From Lunularia cruciata (lineage: Eukaryota > Streptophyta > Marchantiopsida > Lunulariales > Lunulariaceae), in assembly GCA_948567375.1 (NCBI GenBank), contig OX419760.1:61438911-61502910 (forward strand): a DNA stretch of 64,000 bases, written 5' to 3'. The position numbers were made by a program, and so were the translations under genes. Below, in pieces: positions 1 to 10,806 of the stretch. Position 1 is the first letter of the stretch, and every line of letters begins with the position of its first letter. The notes below the pieces were generated by a model, which saw only the letters and a list, made by a program, of their open reading frames with translations, did not search any database and was not told the DNA's origin.

Positions 1-871
1 ATCTCAACCTCTCAAACACCTCCAACAAATGTCTCTCATGCTCCTCCATAGTAGTGCTAAGAGAAGCAATGGATTGGGGAAAGTGTTTGCATCAATGAGT
101 AGAGAAGATGATTACGGGTGGGAGGATGGACATGCAACCACATTATTTTGTGCCTTTTGCGGCTCATTTCTACTTTAGATTGAACTTGCTGACTTTGGAG
201 GAGAGAAACAGGATGTAATTGCACTTTTATCCGGATCTGCAGGTGGAGGTGGATGCGGATGAATGATATTACATGGAGTGGGTGCAAGAAGGAGATGAGT
301 TCTACAAAAAGAGTGGAAAGGAGAGAATTGTAGCAGTTGATATCCTCAAGGCAAGAAAGAGGACTAACCTGAAAGTCACCTTGTGGTAGTGTAGCCGCGA
401 AAGAGGCAGAAGCCTAACCCAATGGCAGTGTTGGTGAAAGCAAAGGAATTGACTCTGGAAGAAGAGGAGGATTCAAAAGGAGAAATTGAGTCAAAGGGAG
501 AAGCTTTGGGAGGAGAAGAATAATTCACATTGCAAAGTGAAGAGTCAAGCAGTGGCAACAAAGGAGAGGTAGAGGTTCAACAAACCCAAAGTAGGAATTT
601 ATAAGGAAGTGTCTGATCAGACACTTGAACTCCTACTTCAGCAATTTATAAGGAAGTGTCATCGAGTGAGTTACTTGAGACAATATAGAGGAAGGGGTTA
701 GAAGATACTACTAACAATATAACATATAGGAATGTAATTGTAATTTGTAGTGAAGAATTTGTAGAAATAGAAGAGTTAAGAGTGAAATTGAGTAGACCTG
801 AAGAAGGAGAAATACTTGAAGGAACCTTGGGTTTGGAGGCCAAAATCAAGGTTGACATTGGATTGGATTAG
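1..871 (+). pseudogene. LTR-encoded coiled-coil ORF, C-terminal relic (copy J)
   Basis: Decayed remnant of the protein encoded inside the giant LTR family; the stop codon falls near 869-871 after a DIGLD-like end (DIGSD in other copies). A stretch near 90-330 corresponds to the region around the motif PPHYIVPFAAHFYLG, and 640-860 to the acidic tail. Large internal deletions and many stops and frameshifts leave no usable frame. Assignment rests on comparison with the copies in A, C and K; the function is unknown. Confidence 0.6.
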
Positions 872-1079
872 TAATAGATTGGAGATTTGAAGTGGTAAAT
901 ATGAAGAGGTGCATTGTCATTTTGGATCTATAGGTTAGAAAAGTTGTTGTAAAATGGTATAGTTATTAGTAACTATTGAAGTGATCTGCCTATTTAAAGG
1001 AGACATTCACAATTCAATGTTGTTTAGTATTTGTAATTTTTGAAGATAGATTAAGTGAAGTGCTGATTTCAATGCTCAT
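1..1079 (+). mobile_element. Giant-LTR copy J, first part (host LTR split by K)
   Basis: This is the inner part of a giant LTR on the plus strand, decayed and cut by the window start. It matches the plus-strand LTR of element C at 53020-55140 in order, and carries the end of the LTR-encoded reading frame followed by a TATTTAAA box at 991-998. It stops at 1079, where solo LTR K begins, and resumes at 4898. The five bases CTCAT at 1075-1079 are repeated at 4898-4902, which shows that K inserted here. Confidence 0.8.
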
Positions 1080-1748
1080 TGTGACAACCCGGAAAATATC
1101 ACTTTGCGGTAATCAGGTAAGTAAAGTTCATTCCCGTAGAGATACAAGTCAGAAATGTCCAAATACAAAGCAAAAAATAACAATGTAGTTCTTCTTGAGT
1201 TCTTCTTTAGTCTCTCAGGTAGAAACCACACCTAGAAGAGAGTAACAAGCACTGATTCACAGTCTTGTCACGAATACACGTTTCTTAATCACAACACCTT
1301 CAACTCTTTCCAAACAATCTTGATTGTGATGATTCAGGGTCTCTTGAAAATGGCACTTCATTGCAAAACAACTTTGCCTCAGAATTGTGTTCCACCCCTC
1401 CACTAAAGGCACAACTTCCTCGATCAAAATTGCTTCACATCACCTTTGCACTGCACTCACAAATGTAGAATACTACCAACACTACAATTCCTCTCAGATC
1501 TGTCAAGGCATTGCTTCAATTGCACTTCACTCAAGATCAAACACACAGAATGAAGACCAAGGTTGCGGAATCCAACATCCAACAAGCACCTTGATTTGCA
1601 CTTCAAATTTCTCCACACACTCACAACCACAAACACAAAGTTGATACTAGGAATCAAGCTCAAGCAATGAGTATTGCTTCATAGCACTTCGTTTTATCTA
1701 TTCTCAAAAATAAGGAGCACTGAACAACAATTCCTTGCGAATGCCACT

Positions 1749-1756
1749 CTTAAATA
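1749..1756 (-). promoter_or_regulatory. Second TATA-like box (P2) of solo LTR K
   Basis: The minus strand reads TATTTAAG, about 670 bp before the LTR end and downstream of the LTR ORF stop. The same box is conserved at the same place in both LTRs of A, in I and, with small changes, in J and H. It is a candidate promoter for genomic RNA; this is inferred from position and conservation only. Confidence 0.45.
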
Positions 1757-1874
1757 GTGAAGCAATTGATAATTATCTTCCTAATGTACCTCTTCCTTAC
1801 AACTCTACAAACCTGCAAATCCAAAATGACAATGCACCTCTTCATATCTGCCTTTTCACATCTCAAATCTGTTA

Positions 1875-4338
1875 CTAATCCGATCCAATGTCTACTTCTT
1901 CCTCAGCTTTCAAACCCAAAGTAACTTTACTTCCTACTACTCTGTCCTTGGGTTTCATAACTCCTACATCCTCTACCAAATCTAACAATTCTCTTTCTTG
2001 ATCTAAAATTTCACTAGTGGGTAATCTATCTAACTCCTTATCTCCCTACCCACTCTTCTCCAATGTCTCCAATGGTAACTCCAAAAACATCTGCATTCCT
2101 ACTTTATCTACTTTGGGTTTTGCTCTAACATCTTTCCAAAGTTTATCTATCTCTAATTTCACTAAGTCTAATCTAATTGTGATATTGTCTTCTACTTCCA
2201 ATATCTTCCTATCTACACGAGTTCTGAGACTGATCAACAAAGCATTCAAGTCTATGTCCTTTGCATGTCTCCTCCTCATCTCCTACAAAAACAACTTCAA
2301 CTTATGCAGCCTCCTCTCTTCAATACGCACATTGGCCTCTGTACTCAACATTGCATCATCCTGATTACGATCTCTTTCAATGGCTCCAATCTCATTTTCC
2401 TCTTCCTTTCCCAATCTACAAGCCAATCTTCTCGTTACATTGCCAATTTTGCTTCAAACTCGGCTTTCACAACCTCCTTCTCCTTCTTCTTCTCCTAATG
2501 TACAATGTTCTCTTCCTAATTGCAAAGTTATTCTCTCAACCTTTCTTCTTCTCTATATTGCACTATCAACTCTCATTGCCACAGCTACTTCTTCTCTTCT
2601 ACACTCTCTATCACCCTATTGAGCTCTTGTTCCTTCTCAGCTACTCTTGCCATAGCATGGATAATCTCTAATCTTGAATCAGCAAATTGCTACTTCAAGA
2701 TTTCATTCTCAGCTACTTGTCTTTCCCTTGCTATGTCACTTTGCTTTATGAGTTCCTCTCAATTCCTTGCTTCTCTCCTCAAGTTCTCAATTACTTGATT
2801 CTATACTACTCCATCTACTTGTAGTACTTCCCTTTCCTCCTCACCTCAGATTATACTCTTCTTCAATTCCAAGTTTTCTTCTTCCAATTGGGCTAATAGT
2901 TGCAACACAGTCTTCACCTTTGGACACTTTGGCTGCATTTCCTTCTTCCGGTGTTCCAACTTCACCAATGAAGGACACATAACCTCCCACAAGTACTCCA
3001 CTCCTTCACTCGTGGCTACTTTGACTTGCGGAGTTATCTCCTTCTTCACCTCTTCTTCTCTTGATACTCATCTTCTTTGCTGCACTCGTCGTATCGGAAT
3101 AGATGCTTCACTTCCCAAACTTACATTCTCCTCTTCTCTTACCTTGCTTGGACCCACTTCACACTTCGCCTTTTGCTTGGAACAAACTCCTTTTTGAATG
3201 GTAACTTTTCTTTCCTCCTGCTCTAGCATTTCATCTTCTAACTTCACGTTACCTTCCTCCTATGTCTCCATCCTGGCTTCTTCTTCTTTTGTGGGTACCG
3301 ATGTCATCTCTCCTCCATCATTGCTATCACTACTCGTGTCTCCACTCTGTAGTGTGAGCTTGGGTTCTTCTTCTCGTTCCGAGTCTTTGGACTTGCACTC
3401 GGCTTTGCCCTCCAATTCTTCCTCTGACGACATGATTACTACCATACCTTTCCTCAGGTTTACCCTTCTAGTCTTTTGAGGTCTTGTTCTTTCAACATCT
3501 TCTCCTTCTCCCTGTCAACTCCTCTTCTTTGACTTCGGAGTACTCACATCCACCTGCACACTCTTCCCCGTTTGCGCGTATTACTCATCGCTGCTCCTGA
3601 TTTGAAGAATGTACTGCTATTCCTCCATGTCGACCTCCTTTCTTACGTCAGGATGGAAATGCGACACCATTCTGTTGCACTACGCCACATTGAGCAAATT
3701 CAGCCCTAGATAGAAATGTGCTGCAAATAGCACAATGTAATGCGGAGGCAATTTATCTCACAAATTCCACACCATCTGTCTTGTTTGCCCATAAAAACAC
3801 TTTGCCCAATTAATCGGCTCTCCTGCAAACATCTTATAGAAGAACACCGCTTGGTGCTTCATCACATAAGTTGTTCTTTCTGGCTTCAAGATTGCCATGA
3901 TCTTCAAGATTGCCACTCACGATCCCTTGCTTGATAAGATCCTTGTAACTCTCTACTTTGTACCCATTCTTCATGGGTACAAAGTAGAGAACAAAAAATG
4001 CTTCAACAAAAAATGCATCTCTCACTTCTTGGGTTTCTTCTGCTACCTCTCCCTTCCCCAAGAACGTGGTACCTTGCTCCGTGCCTCCTTCTCTCCCGAG
4101 TACTAATCTCCAATCCGACTCTATCCAGCGAGCCAAATTTCCTCTCTTCCCTTCTTACTCGGGGCCATCGAGACATCTACTCTCAATTATCTCAATCATG
4201 AATCTTGGAAAGCTCACATTCTAGTTCCACGCCAAGAATGTGATCCGAAGTCGGCTCAAGACTTCAATTCTTGCGATCACATCTAACCTCCAAATCGCAT
4301 GATTTCTCACTGCAAATTTGGAGTTCTTCTTCCCTCAT
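1875..4338 (-). pseudogene. LTR-encoded coiled-coil ORF, decayed (copy K)
   Basis: Reading from an ATG equivalent near 4338 to a TAG at 1875-1877 after the motif DIGSD, this follows the LTR ORF seen in A and C. Recognisable pieces are a RNHAIWRL-like segment near 4270-4300, NGYKVESYKD near 3960-3990, the acidic middle near 3260-3445 and the coiled-coil segment near 2846-3049. Frameshifts and stops break it throughout. No known domain is recognised with confidence. The best-preserved copy of this ORF is in A's 5' LTR. Confidence 0.6.
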
Positions 4339-4897
4339 CCTATCTTTCTTTCTTTCTTCCTCATTGTCTCTTGGATTAGCTCTCTTGAATTCTCCTCTAC
4401 ACACCAACGTGTCTTCGACTCTACTTCCCTTCCCATGATCTCCTGTAGAACGACTCCTCAACGACAAAGGAAAATTACTTGTCATTGCTTTGTCTTTAGC
4501 CTGATTTTCATAGAGTCGCGCCTTCTTCATCTCTCTTCAATTTGAGTTTCTACCAAGAAATCACACCTCTTGCATGCTCCTGTCAACGTCAAGTTTCCTT
4601 CACGCGTATGACCGCCGGTTTTTGAACGGTCTCTTCTTGAATTTCTTGCCCCAAAGGAAAGTTGTTACACTGTCCTTGCCTTGGGTTGAGCACCCTGACA
4701 TGAAGACTTCTTACTTTGGGTTGTATGCTGACAGGGCAATTCCGAGTACTTTGCCTTATGACCCAAAGTCACGTTACCTTGGGTTTCATCCCAAAGACTC
4801 TTTTCTTTGCCTTCTTTGGCCATACAGGTGCAATATGACTTCCCTATACACTTCTTCTTCTCTACTTCAAAAAAAAACAAAAAATGTGGGTACCACA

Positions 4898-5493
4898 CTC
4901 ATCACTTGAGCTTAATTTTGAGTATCAACTATGTGTGTGTATTTGTGAGTGCGTAAAGAATTTTGAAGTGCAAGTTAGTGTGCTTGATGGATGTTGGATT
5001 TCACAACCTTGATCTTTGTTCTGTGTGTTTGATCTTGAGTGGAGTGCAATTGGAGCAATGCCTTGACAGATCTGATAGGAATTATAGTGTTAGTAGTATT
5101 CTGCATTTGTGAGTGCAATGTTGGGTTGATGCAAAGCAATTTCAATTGAGGAAGTTTTGCGTTTAGTGGAGGGGTGGAACATAATTCTGAGGCAAAGTTG
5201 TTTTGCAACAAAGTAGCCATCTTTGGAGAAATATGAATCATCACAATCAAGATTTGTTTGGACAGAATTTGATAGAGTTGTGATTATGGGTGACAAATTG
5301 TTGTGACAAGATTGTGAGTCAATGCTTGTTACTCTCTTTTGGGTGTAGTTACTACCTAAGAGATTAAAGACATAATCAAAAAGAACTATAGTGTTACTTT
5401 GCTTTGTATTTGACCAATTTTGCCTTGTATCTCTATGGGAACAAACTTTACTTACCTGATTACCGCAAAAGTGATATTTGCTAGGTTGTCATA
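4898..5493 (+). mobile_element. Giant-LTR copy J, end part
   Basis: This continues copy J after solo LTR K. It matches the last 600 bp of element C's LTR (57000-57595) and ends GGTTGTCATA, where intact copies end GGTTGTCACA. What follows is the RT remnant of element B, so J probably inserted in B; the five bases after it (TAGGA, 5494-5498) would be its target duplication, whose partner lies left of the window. Confidence 0.8.
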
Positions 5494-6060
5494 TAGGATC
5501 TTGTCCATGAGCCTGTGGAACTCAATAGGAGTGTTCTTTAAGCCAAGTGGTAATAACTTCCACTAATATAACACATCCTTACTATGAGGATCAATAGCCT
5601 AAAATGTTATCTTGGACTTATCCTCCATGATAGTATCAATTGACAATTGATGATATCTTGCTTGAAGATCCAAAGTACTCAAGACCTTTGCATGCCCAAT
5701 TGCATCAAAGATCTCCTCTAATGTAGGCATGGTATACCAATCAGCCCTAGTCTATTAGTTGATAGGAATGTAATCTCCACACATTCGTCTATATGTGTAA
5801 TTGCCATGCATATCTTTCTTGGCTTGCATCACTGTTGTTGATGCATACTCTCCATGTAAAATCTCCACCAAACCAGCCTCAGAAAGGTCACTACTCCGGC
5901 TTTGAGTCAATGTCCTCTCCATATTACTATATTGATAAGGACGTCAAAAAACTAGTGTATTGCTAGTCAGCTCAATCCAAATACCAGGTCCTTTTAGAGC
6001 ACCCAAACCCTTCATACTAAAGGAAAAACAACTCTTGTAGCTCCTCAAGAACCTCTTAAC
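5494..6060 (-). pseudogene. Ty3/gypsy reverse transcriptase remnant of element B
   Basis: Minus-strand translation gives an RT N-terminal half: an ERTLTQSRSS-like lead-in, then GEYASTTVMQAKKDMHGNY, RRMCGDY, DAIGHAKVLSTLDLQARYHQL (here split over frames) and FHRLMDKIL. These correspond to the gypsy RT blocks before the YxDD active site, which is missing because giant LTR J interrupts the gene at 5493. Several stops and frameshifts are present. The remnant lies directly downstream of the methyltransferase-like block, so the two were parts of one polyprotein. The rest of RT, RNase H and integrase would lie left of the window. Confidence 0.8.
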
Positions 6061-6840
6061 TTACCATCTTTCCTCTCTTGTAAGCTTGGGTCCAAGATCT
6101 AGCTCCCATGGATCCTCTGTAACTATCATAGGAGTAGAAGATGGATTGACTGGCTGCTACACTAGGCCCTTGGGAGAAGTAATGGCATGCCCCCAACCAC
6201 TAGAGGTTCCAACCTTTGTGTGAAAAACTCCCTCCACTCTTGATCCCATCATATGCACACTATAGAACCTCTTTGGGTAAGAGGTTTGTCCACCAAAGAT
6301 GAAGACAATGAGCACGTGATCCCACTCAGGCTGTATCTAACAAAACAACAAGTCCCATCCAAGAATGGACCTAATGTGTACTTACCACCACCCTAGTGCA
6401 AGAATCACCCATCAAATGGATGTTTCCCAAAATGTAAGCTGGAGAAATGGATTGATGAACCTCCAAAAGTTATAATATCCGTAATATCTCCCAAAACACA
6501 CCTAAATGAAGATCTTGAAGATCCAAACCTTGGCCAACATGTGAATGTCCTTGACATGGCCATCTAGAAATCACCAAATGAACAGGCCCATGTCTCTCTA
6601 AATTATGTGCCTCTAGTAAGGAAATGTTTGCTAGTAGGGCCTTTTGCTAATCCCTAATTATTGACATCAATAGTAACTCAAGATATTGATAGGACACGTG
6701 TACCACATGATGGAGCAAAAATTGCCTAGTAGTCTTATCTCTCTCCACATACAAGTACCTATGTACTCATATACTCACCTGTAATACCGCAACTAGTCTA
6801 GTGCTAATCCCACCAAACAACTCCAATAGATATACTCTCT
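6061..6840 (-). pseudogene. C5 cytosine DNA methyltransferase-like domain carried by element B
   Basis: One minus-strand frame from 6838 reads through a cytosine-5 methyltransferase fold. Motif I is LELFGGIST (about 6800-6826). A YLYVERDK block follows as motif II. Motif IV is WPCQGHSHVGQG, with the catalytic Cys codon at 6554-6556, followed by FWEILRIL. Motif VI appears as YILGNIHLMGDS (6405-6439), where ENV is expected, so the Glu looks lost. Then come LLDTA, VGSRAH and WWTNLLPKE (6281-6344). Seven in-frame stops make it non-functional. It lies between the retropepsin and RT of the same element. C5 methyltransferases inside gypsy elements have been described in charophyte algae; activity of this copy is excluded by its damage. 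Confidence 0.8.
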
Positions 6841-7351
6841 CTATTGGATACTACCAAGCAATGAGTGTGGTATCCAAAGGTGTCAAGGTAATCCACTCTA
6901 GAGGCTCATCCTCACATTGGTCTCCTGGTGGTACAAAGGATCCACTCCAAGCCTATTGCACCAATCGATCTACATGCTACTACAATGCTTCCTCTGAACT
7001 CCACAATAGGACATTCAAGGTGGATGGAACAATCTCACTCATACTCCAAATCCAAGTGATCTCCTCTAGTACTGGAGTATCCTCTACATGGACGTTCCCC
7101 TCCCATAAATCACCAAGCCAAGTAACTGCACCATTGAAAGCTGAAACTGATGCTACCATGGTCTTGGATTGTAGTGAGCCAAGATTGTCATTGCTGAAGC
7201 ATATAAGTAGGCAACATACTTGTTCCTCACCTGAATACCAACCTAGTCTATAGGAGGTTATCTACTCCCAATAGTCAATACTAAAACCCATGGAGTATAA
7301 CACTGCTCCACCAACTAACACATCATATGACTCAACTATTGTTGCAATAGC
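6841..7351 (-). pseudogene. Element B retropepsin C-terminal part and linker to methyltransferase
   Basis: The minus strand continues the frame interrupted by element A: AIATIVESYDVLVGGAVLYSMG, here split over two lines of sequence, then FSIDYWE and a stop. The DVLVGG segment is the end of the retropepsin fold (compare LLLGRPWL in other elements). After it, 7250-6841 holds about 130 codons of acidic, Trp-rich linker (VTWLGDLWEGN, ITWIWSMSE) which I cannot assign; it may be the methyltransferase N-terminus. A TTGAG duplication at 7352-7356 marks the insertion of element A into the pro coding region. Confidence 0.65.
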
Positions 7352-7356
7352 TTGAG
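7352..7356. repeat. Target-site duplication of element A (left copy, TTGAG)
   Basis: TTGAG directly before the LTR start TGTGACAACC; the same five bases follow the other LTR end at 21532-21536. Removing A and one copy restores the retropepsin reading frame of element B. Confidence 0.9.
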
Positions 7357-8025
7357 TGTGACAACCCGGCAAATATCACTTTTGCGGTAATCGGGTAAGT
7401 AAAGTTTGTTTGCGCAGAGATACGAGTCAAAATTGTCCAAATACAAAGCAAAGTAACAATTGTAGTTCTTCTTGGTTGCGTCTTTAATCTCTTAGGTAGA
7501 AACCACACCCAGAAGAGAGTAATAAGCACTGACTCGCAATCTTGTCACAAATTCACACTCCTTAATCACAACTCCATCAAATCTTTCCAAACAATCTTGA
7601 TTGTGATGATTCAGGCTCTCCCGAAAACGGCACTTCATTGCAAAACGACTTCGCCTCAGAATTGTGTTCCACCCCTCCACTGAAGGCACAACTTCCTCAA
7701 TCAAAATTGCTTCACATCAACTTTGCATTGCACTCACAAATGCAGAATACTACCAACACTACAATTCCTCTCAGATTTGTCAAGGCATTGCTTCGATTGC
7801 ACTTCACTCAGGATCAAACACACAGAATGAAGATCAAGGCTGTGGAATCCAACATCCAACAAACACTCTGACTTGCACTTCGAATTTCTCCAAACACTCA
7901 CAAACACAATCACAAAGCTGATACTCAGAATCAAGCTCAAGCGATGAGCACTGCTTCACAGCACTTTGCTTTATCTATTCTTAGAAATAATGAGCACTGA
8001 ACAACATCTGACTACGAATGCCACT

Positions 8026-8033
8026 CTTAAATA
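8026..8033 (-). promoter_or_regulatory. P2 TATA-like box, 3' LTR of A
   Basis: TATTTAAG on the minus strand, about 670 bp upstream of the LTR end, after the LTR ORF stop. Conserved in position between copies. Confidence 0.45.
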
Positions 8034-8155
8034 GTGAACAAATCGACAGTTCTAACAACTATACCGTTCTACAACAACTGTTCTAACTTGCAGATCCAAA
8101 ATGACAATGCACCTCTTCATATCTGTCTATTCAAATCTCAAATCTGTTACTACTC

Positions 8156-10241
8156 CTATCCAATGTCTACTTCTTCCTCGGCTTTCAAACCCAAACCCAA
8201 AGTAATTTTACTTCCTACTACTCTAACCTCGGGTTTCGTATCTTCTACTTCTTCTACCAGATCAAGCAATTCTCTTTCCTGATCTGAAATTCCACTAATG
8301 GGTAATCTATCTAACTCCTTATCTCTCGACCCACTCTTCTCTAATGTCTCCATTGGTAACTCCAAAGACATTTGGACTCATATGTTATCTACTTCGGGTT
8401 TTGCTTCAACATCTTTCCGAAGCTTTTCTATCTCTATTTTCACTAAGTCTAGTCTAATTGAAATGTTATCTTCTACTTCTAATATTTTCTTGTCTACACG
8501 AGTTCTTAACTGGATCAACAAAGCGTTCATATCAGTGTCTTTTGCCTATCTTCGCCTCGTCTCCTGCACCAACAATTTCAACTCGTGCAGTCTTGTCTCT
8601 TCAATTCAAACGTTGGCCTCTGTACTCAACATTGCATTCATTTGGAGGACAATCTCCTTTATCGGCTCCAATCTTGTCTTCCTTTCTCGTTCCCAATCTG
8701 CAAGCCAGTCCTCTCTGTACATTGCCAACTCCTCCTCAAATTTGGCTTTCATCATCTCCTTCTCCTTCTCCTTTTGTACTACCTTCTCCTCCTGATTACA
8801 AAGTAATTCTTGTAATTGGTCTTCTTCTCTTTATTGTGCCGCCAACTCTCGTTGCCAAAGTTGCTTCTTCTCTTCCATATTCTCCATCACTCTATCGAGC
8901 TCTTGATCCTTTGCTGCTACTCTTGCCATAGCATGGATAACTTCTACTCTTGAATCAGCAAATTGCTGCTTCAAGATCTTGTATTCAGCTACTTGTCTCT
9001 CCCTTGCTATGTCACTCTTCTTCACAAGCTCCTCTCGATAGCTCATTTTGGGTTACACTCTTCTTCAACTCCAAGTTCTCTTCATCTAGTCGCGCTAACA
9101 CCTACAACATAGTCTTCACCTATGGACATGTCGACTGCATCTCCCTCTTCTTGTGCTCCAACTTCACCAACAATGGACACACAATTTCCTGCAGGTACTC
9201 CACTCCATTTCTTGCAACTACTTCTTCTTGCATAGAAATCTCCTTCCTTACCTCTTCTTCACCCGATACTTGCCTTCTCCTTTGCAGTCTTTGTATCGGA
9301 ATTGACGCCTCACTGCCCCAGCTTTCTCTGACCTCTTCCTTCACTTTACTCGGCCTTGCTTCACACTTTGCCTTACTTCTTGAGCGAACTCCTTGCTGTA
9401 CTGTGATCTTCCTTTCCTCGGGCACAGTTACTTTGTCCTCCAACTGTGTGTTGTCTTCGGCCTCTATCTCATCATGCACTTCTTCTTCCTCGTATTTGTC
9501 AACTGCTCGCACCAATGTCATCTCTCCCACTTCATCACTATTGCTGCTTGTATCTCCACTCTGCAATGTTAGCTCAGGCTCCTCCTCGTGTTCTGAGTTT
9601 TAGTTCCGAGTTCCGCCGAATTGAGCAAATTCAACCCGAGGTAAAAATATGCTGCAAACAGCACGATGTAGTGTGGTGGCGACTTATCCCGCAAATTCCA
9701 CACCATCTGTCTTGTCCTCCCATGGAAGCACCTTGCCCAATTAATAGGCTCTCCTGCAAACAACTTATGGAAGAACACTGCTTGGTGTTTCATCACATAA
9801 GATGTTCTCTTTGGCTTCAAGATTGCCATGAGAGCACTCACGATCCCTCTCTTCACTGGATCCTTGTAACTCTCAACCTTATACCCATTCTTCGTTCTCT
9901 TCAAAGAGAAAGTGTCCCTCACTTCTTGAGTCTCCTGAGCTATCTCTCCCTTCCCTTAGAACGTGGCCCCCTGCTCCGAGCCTGCTTCCTTCCCGAGTAC
10001 GAGTCTCCAATCCAACTCTGTCTAGCAAGTCGGATTTGCTCTCTTCCCTTCTTTATCGGGTCCATCGAGACACTTACTCTCGATGATTTTTTGTCATGAA
10101 TCCTAGAAAACTTACATTCTAGTTCCATGCAAGAAATGTGATCCGAAGTCGGCTCAAGACTTCGATCCTTGCTATCACGTCTAACCTCCAAATTGCATGA
10201 TTTCTCACTGCAAATTCGGAGTTCTTCTTCCCTCCTCCCAT
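8156..10241 (-). pseudogene. LTR-encoded coiled-coil ORF (3' LTR copy of A)
   Basis: The frame begins at ATG 10239-10241 (MGGGKKNSEF-like) and ends at a TAG at 8156-8158. Visible blocks are NGYKVESYKDPVKRG, then VMKHQAVFFHKLFAGEPINW, then PPHYIVLFAAYFYLG, an acidic region with ELTLQSGDTSS, and a long heptad-like stretch (VKKSDIARERQVAEYKILKQQ) followed by an acidic tail. Two deletions and several stops and shifts break it. The N-terminal part is globular-looking and the second half is a predicted coiled coil. I do not recognise the family. Confidence 0.6.
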
Positions 10242-10398
10242 CTCTTTTACCTTTTCACTCTCTCTCTATTTCACTCTTGCGACTTCTCCCTTGCGCACTA
10301 ACACGATCCCAACTCTATTTCCTTTTCTCCGATCACCTGCAAGATGACTTCTCAACAACAAAGGAAAATTACTCGACATCTCGTCGTTGCAGGTTCAA

Positions 10399-10406
10399 TT
10401 TTTATA
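10399..10406 (-). promoter_or_regulatory. P1 TATA box, 3' LTR of A
   Basis: TATAAAAA on the minus strand in the context CAACTCTATAAAAATTGAA, about 390 bp into the LTR and 150-170 bp before the LTR ORF start. It is identical in A's 5' LTR and in C (52328-52335), and mutated in K. Confidence 0.5.
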
Positions 10407-10792
10407 GAGTTGCGCTTCTTTGTCTTTTGTTGCTTCGAGTTTCTACCAAGAAATCACACCTCCGGCATGCACTTGTCACTGTCAATAAACCTTCGCGAGT
10501 ATGGGCTGCCTATTTTAAACGGCCCCTTCTTCAATTTCTCGCCCCGACGAAAGGTTGTTAGACTGTCTTTGCCTTGGGTGGAGCTCCCCCCAATAGGAAG
10601 ACAATTTACTTCGGGTTGTATGCTGACAAGGCATTTCCGAGTACTTCACCTTATGACCCGAAGTCACTTTACTTCAGGTTTCATCCCAAAGACTCTTTTC
10701 TTTGCCTTCTTCGGCCATACATGCGCAATCCAACTTCTCTATACACTTCTTCTCCTTTATTTTGAAAAAACCAAAAAAATGTGGGCACCACA

Positions 10793-10806
10793 TACCCCCT
10801 CCCTCA
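10793..10806 (-). other. Polypurine tract of element A
   Basis: The minus strand reads GAGGGAGGGGGTA immediately upstream of the 3' LTR (TGTGGTGCCC). This is the position and composition expected of the plus-strand DNA primer site of an LTR retrotransposon. Confidence 0.8.

Larger units (their letters stand above)
1080..4897 (-). mobile_element. Solo giant LTR K (3.8 kb)
   Basis: A complete LTR without internal region. It starts TGTGACAACCCGG and ends GGGTACCACA on the plus strand, so in its own orientation it begins TGTGGTACCC and ends in TGTCACA. It is flanked by CTCAT at 1075-1079 and 4898-4902. Solo LTRs arise by recombination between the two LTRs of a full element. The sequence matches both LTRs of element A along its length. 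At 3818 bp it is unusually long for a plant LTR and contains the full span of the LTR-encoded reading frame. Confidence 0.9.
7357..10792 (-). repeat. 3' LTR of element A (3436 bp)
   Basis: Plus-strand ends are TGTGACAACC and GGCACCACA. Compared with the 5' LTR it lacks about 75 bp near 9045 and about 270 bp near 9600, both inside the LTR ORF, and it lacks the family G insertion. These indels, with scattered base changes, show that A is not a very recent insertion. Confidence 0.9.

Noticed and set aside
4264-4530. Possible host gene for a charged protein
   Set aside because: It lies within solo LTR K and corresponds, with frameshifts, to the N-terminus of the LTR-encoded ORF.
6801-7253. Open frame of 150 codons on the plus strand
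   Set aside because: It is antisense to the protease-methyltransferase linker of element B, where the minus strand gives recognisable domains; no domain or codon signal of its own.
7664-7921. Recurring small frame (MFHPSTEGTTSSIK...) found at several places
   Set aside because: It is repeated only because it lies in the giant LTR near the gag-side end, on the strand opposite to the element, or on either strand depending on copy; it has no ribosome context and breaks in older copies.
8298-8795. Ser/Phe-rich plus-strand frame of 165 codons, and similar frames at 9446-10099 and 19546-20157
   Set aside because: These are antisense shadows of the LTR-encoded ORF; the sense strand holds the conserved residues and coiled coil.
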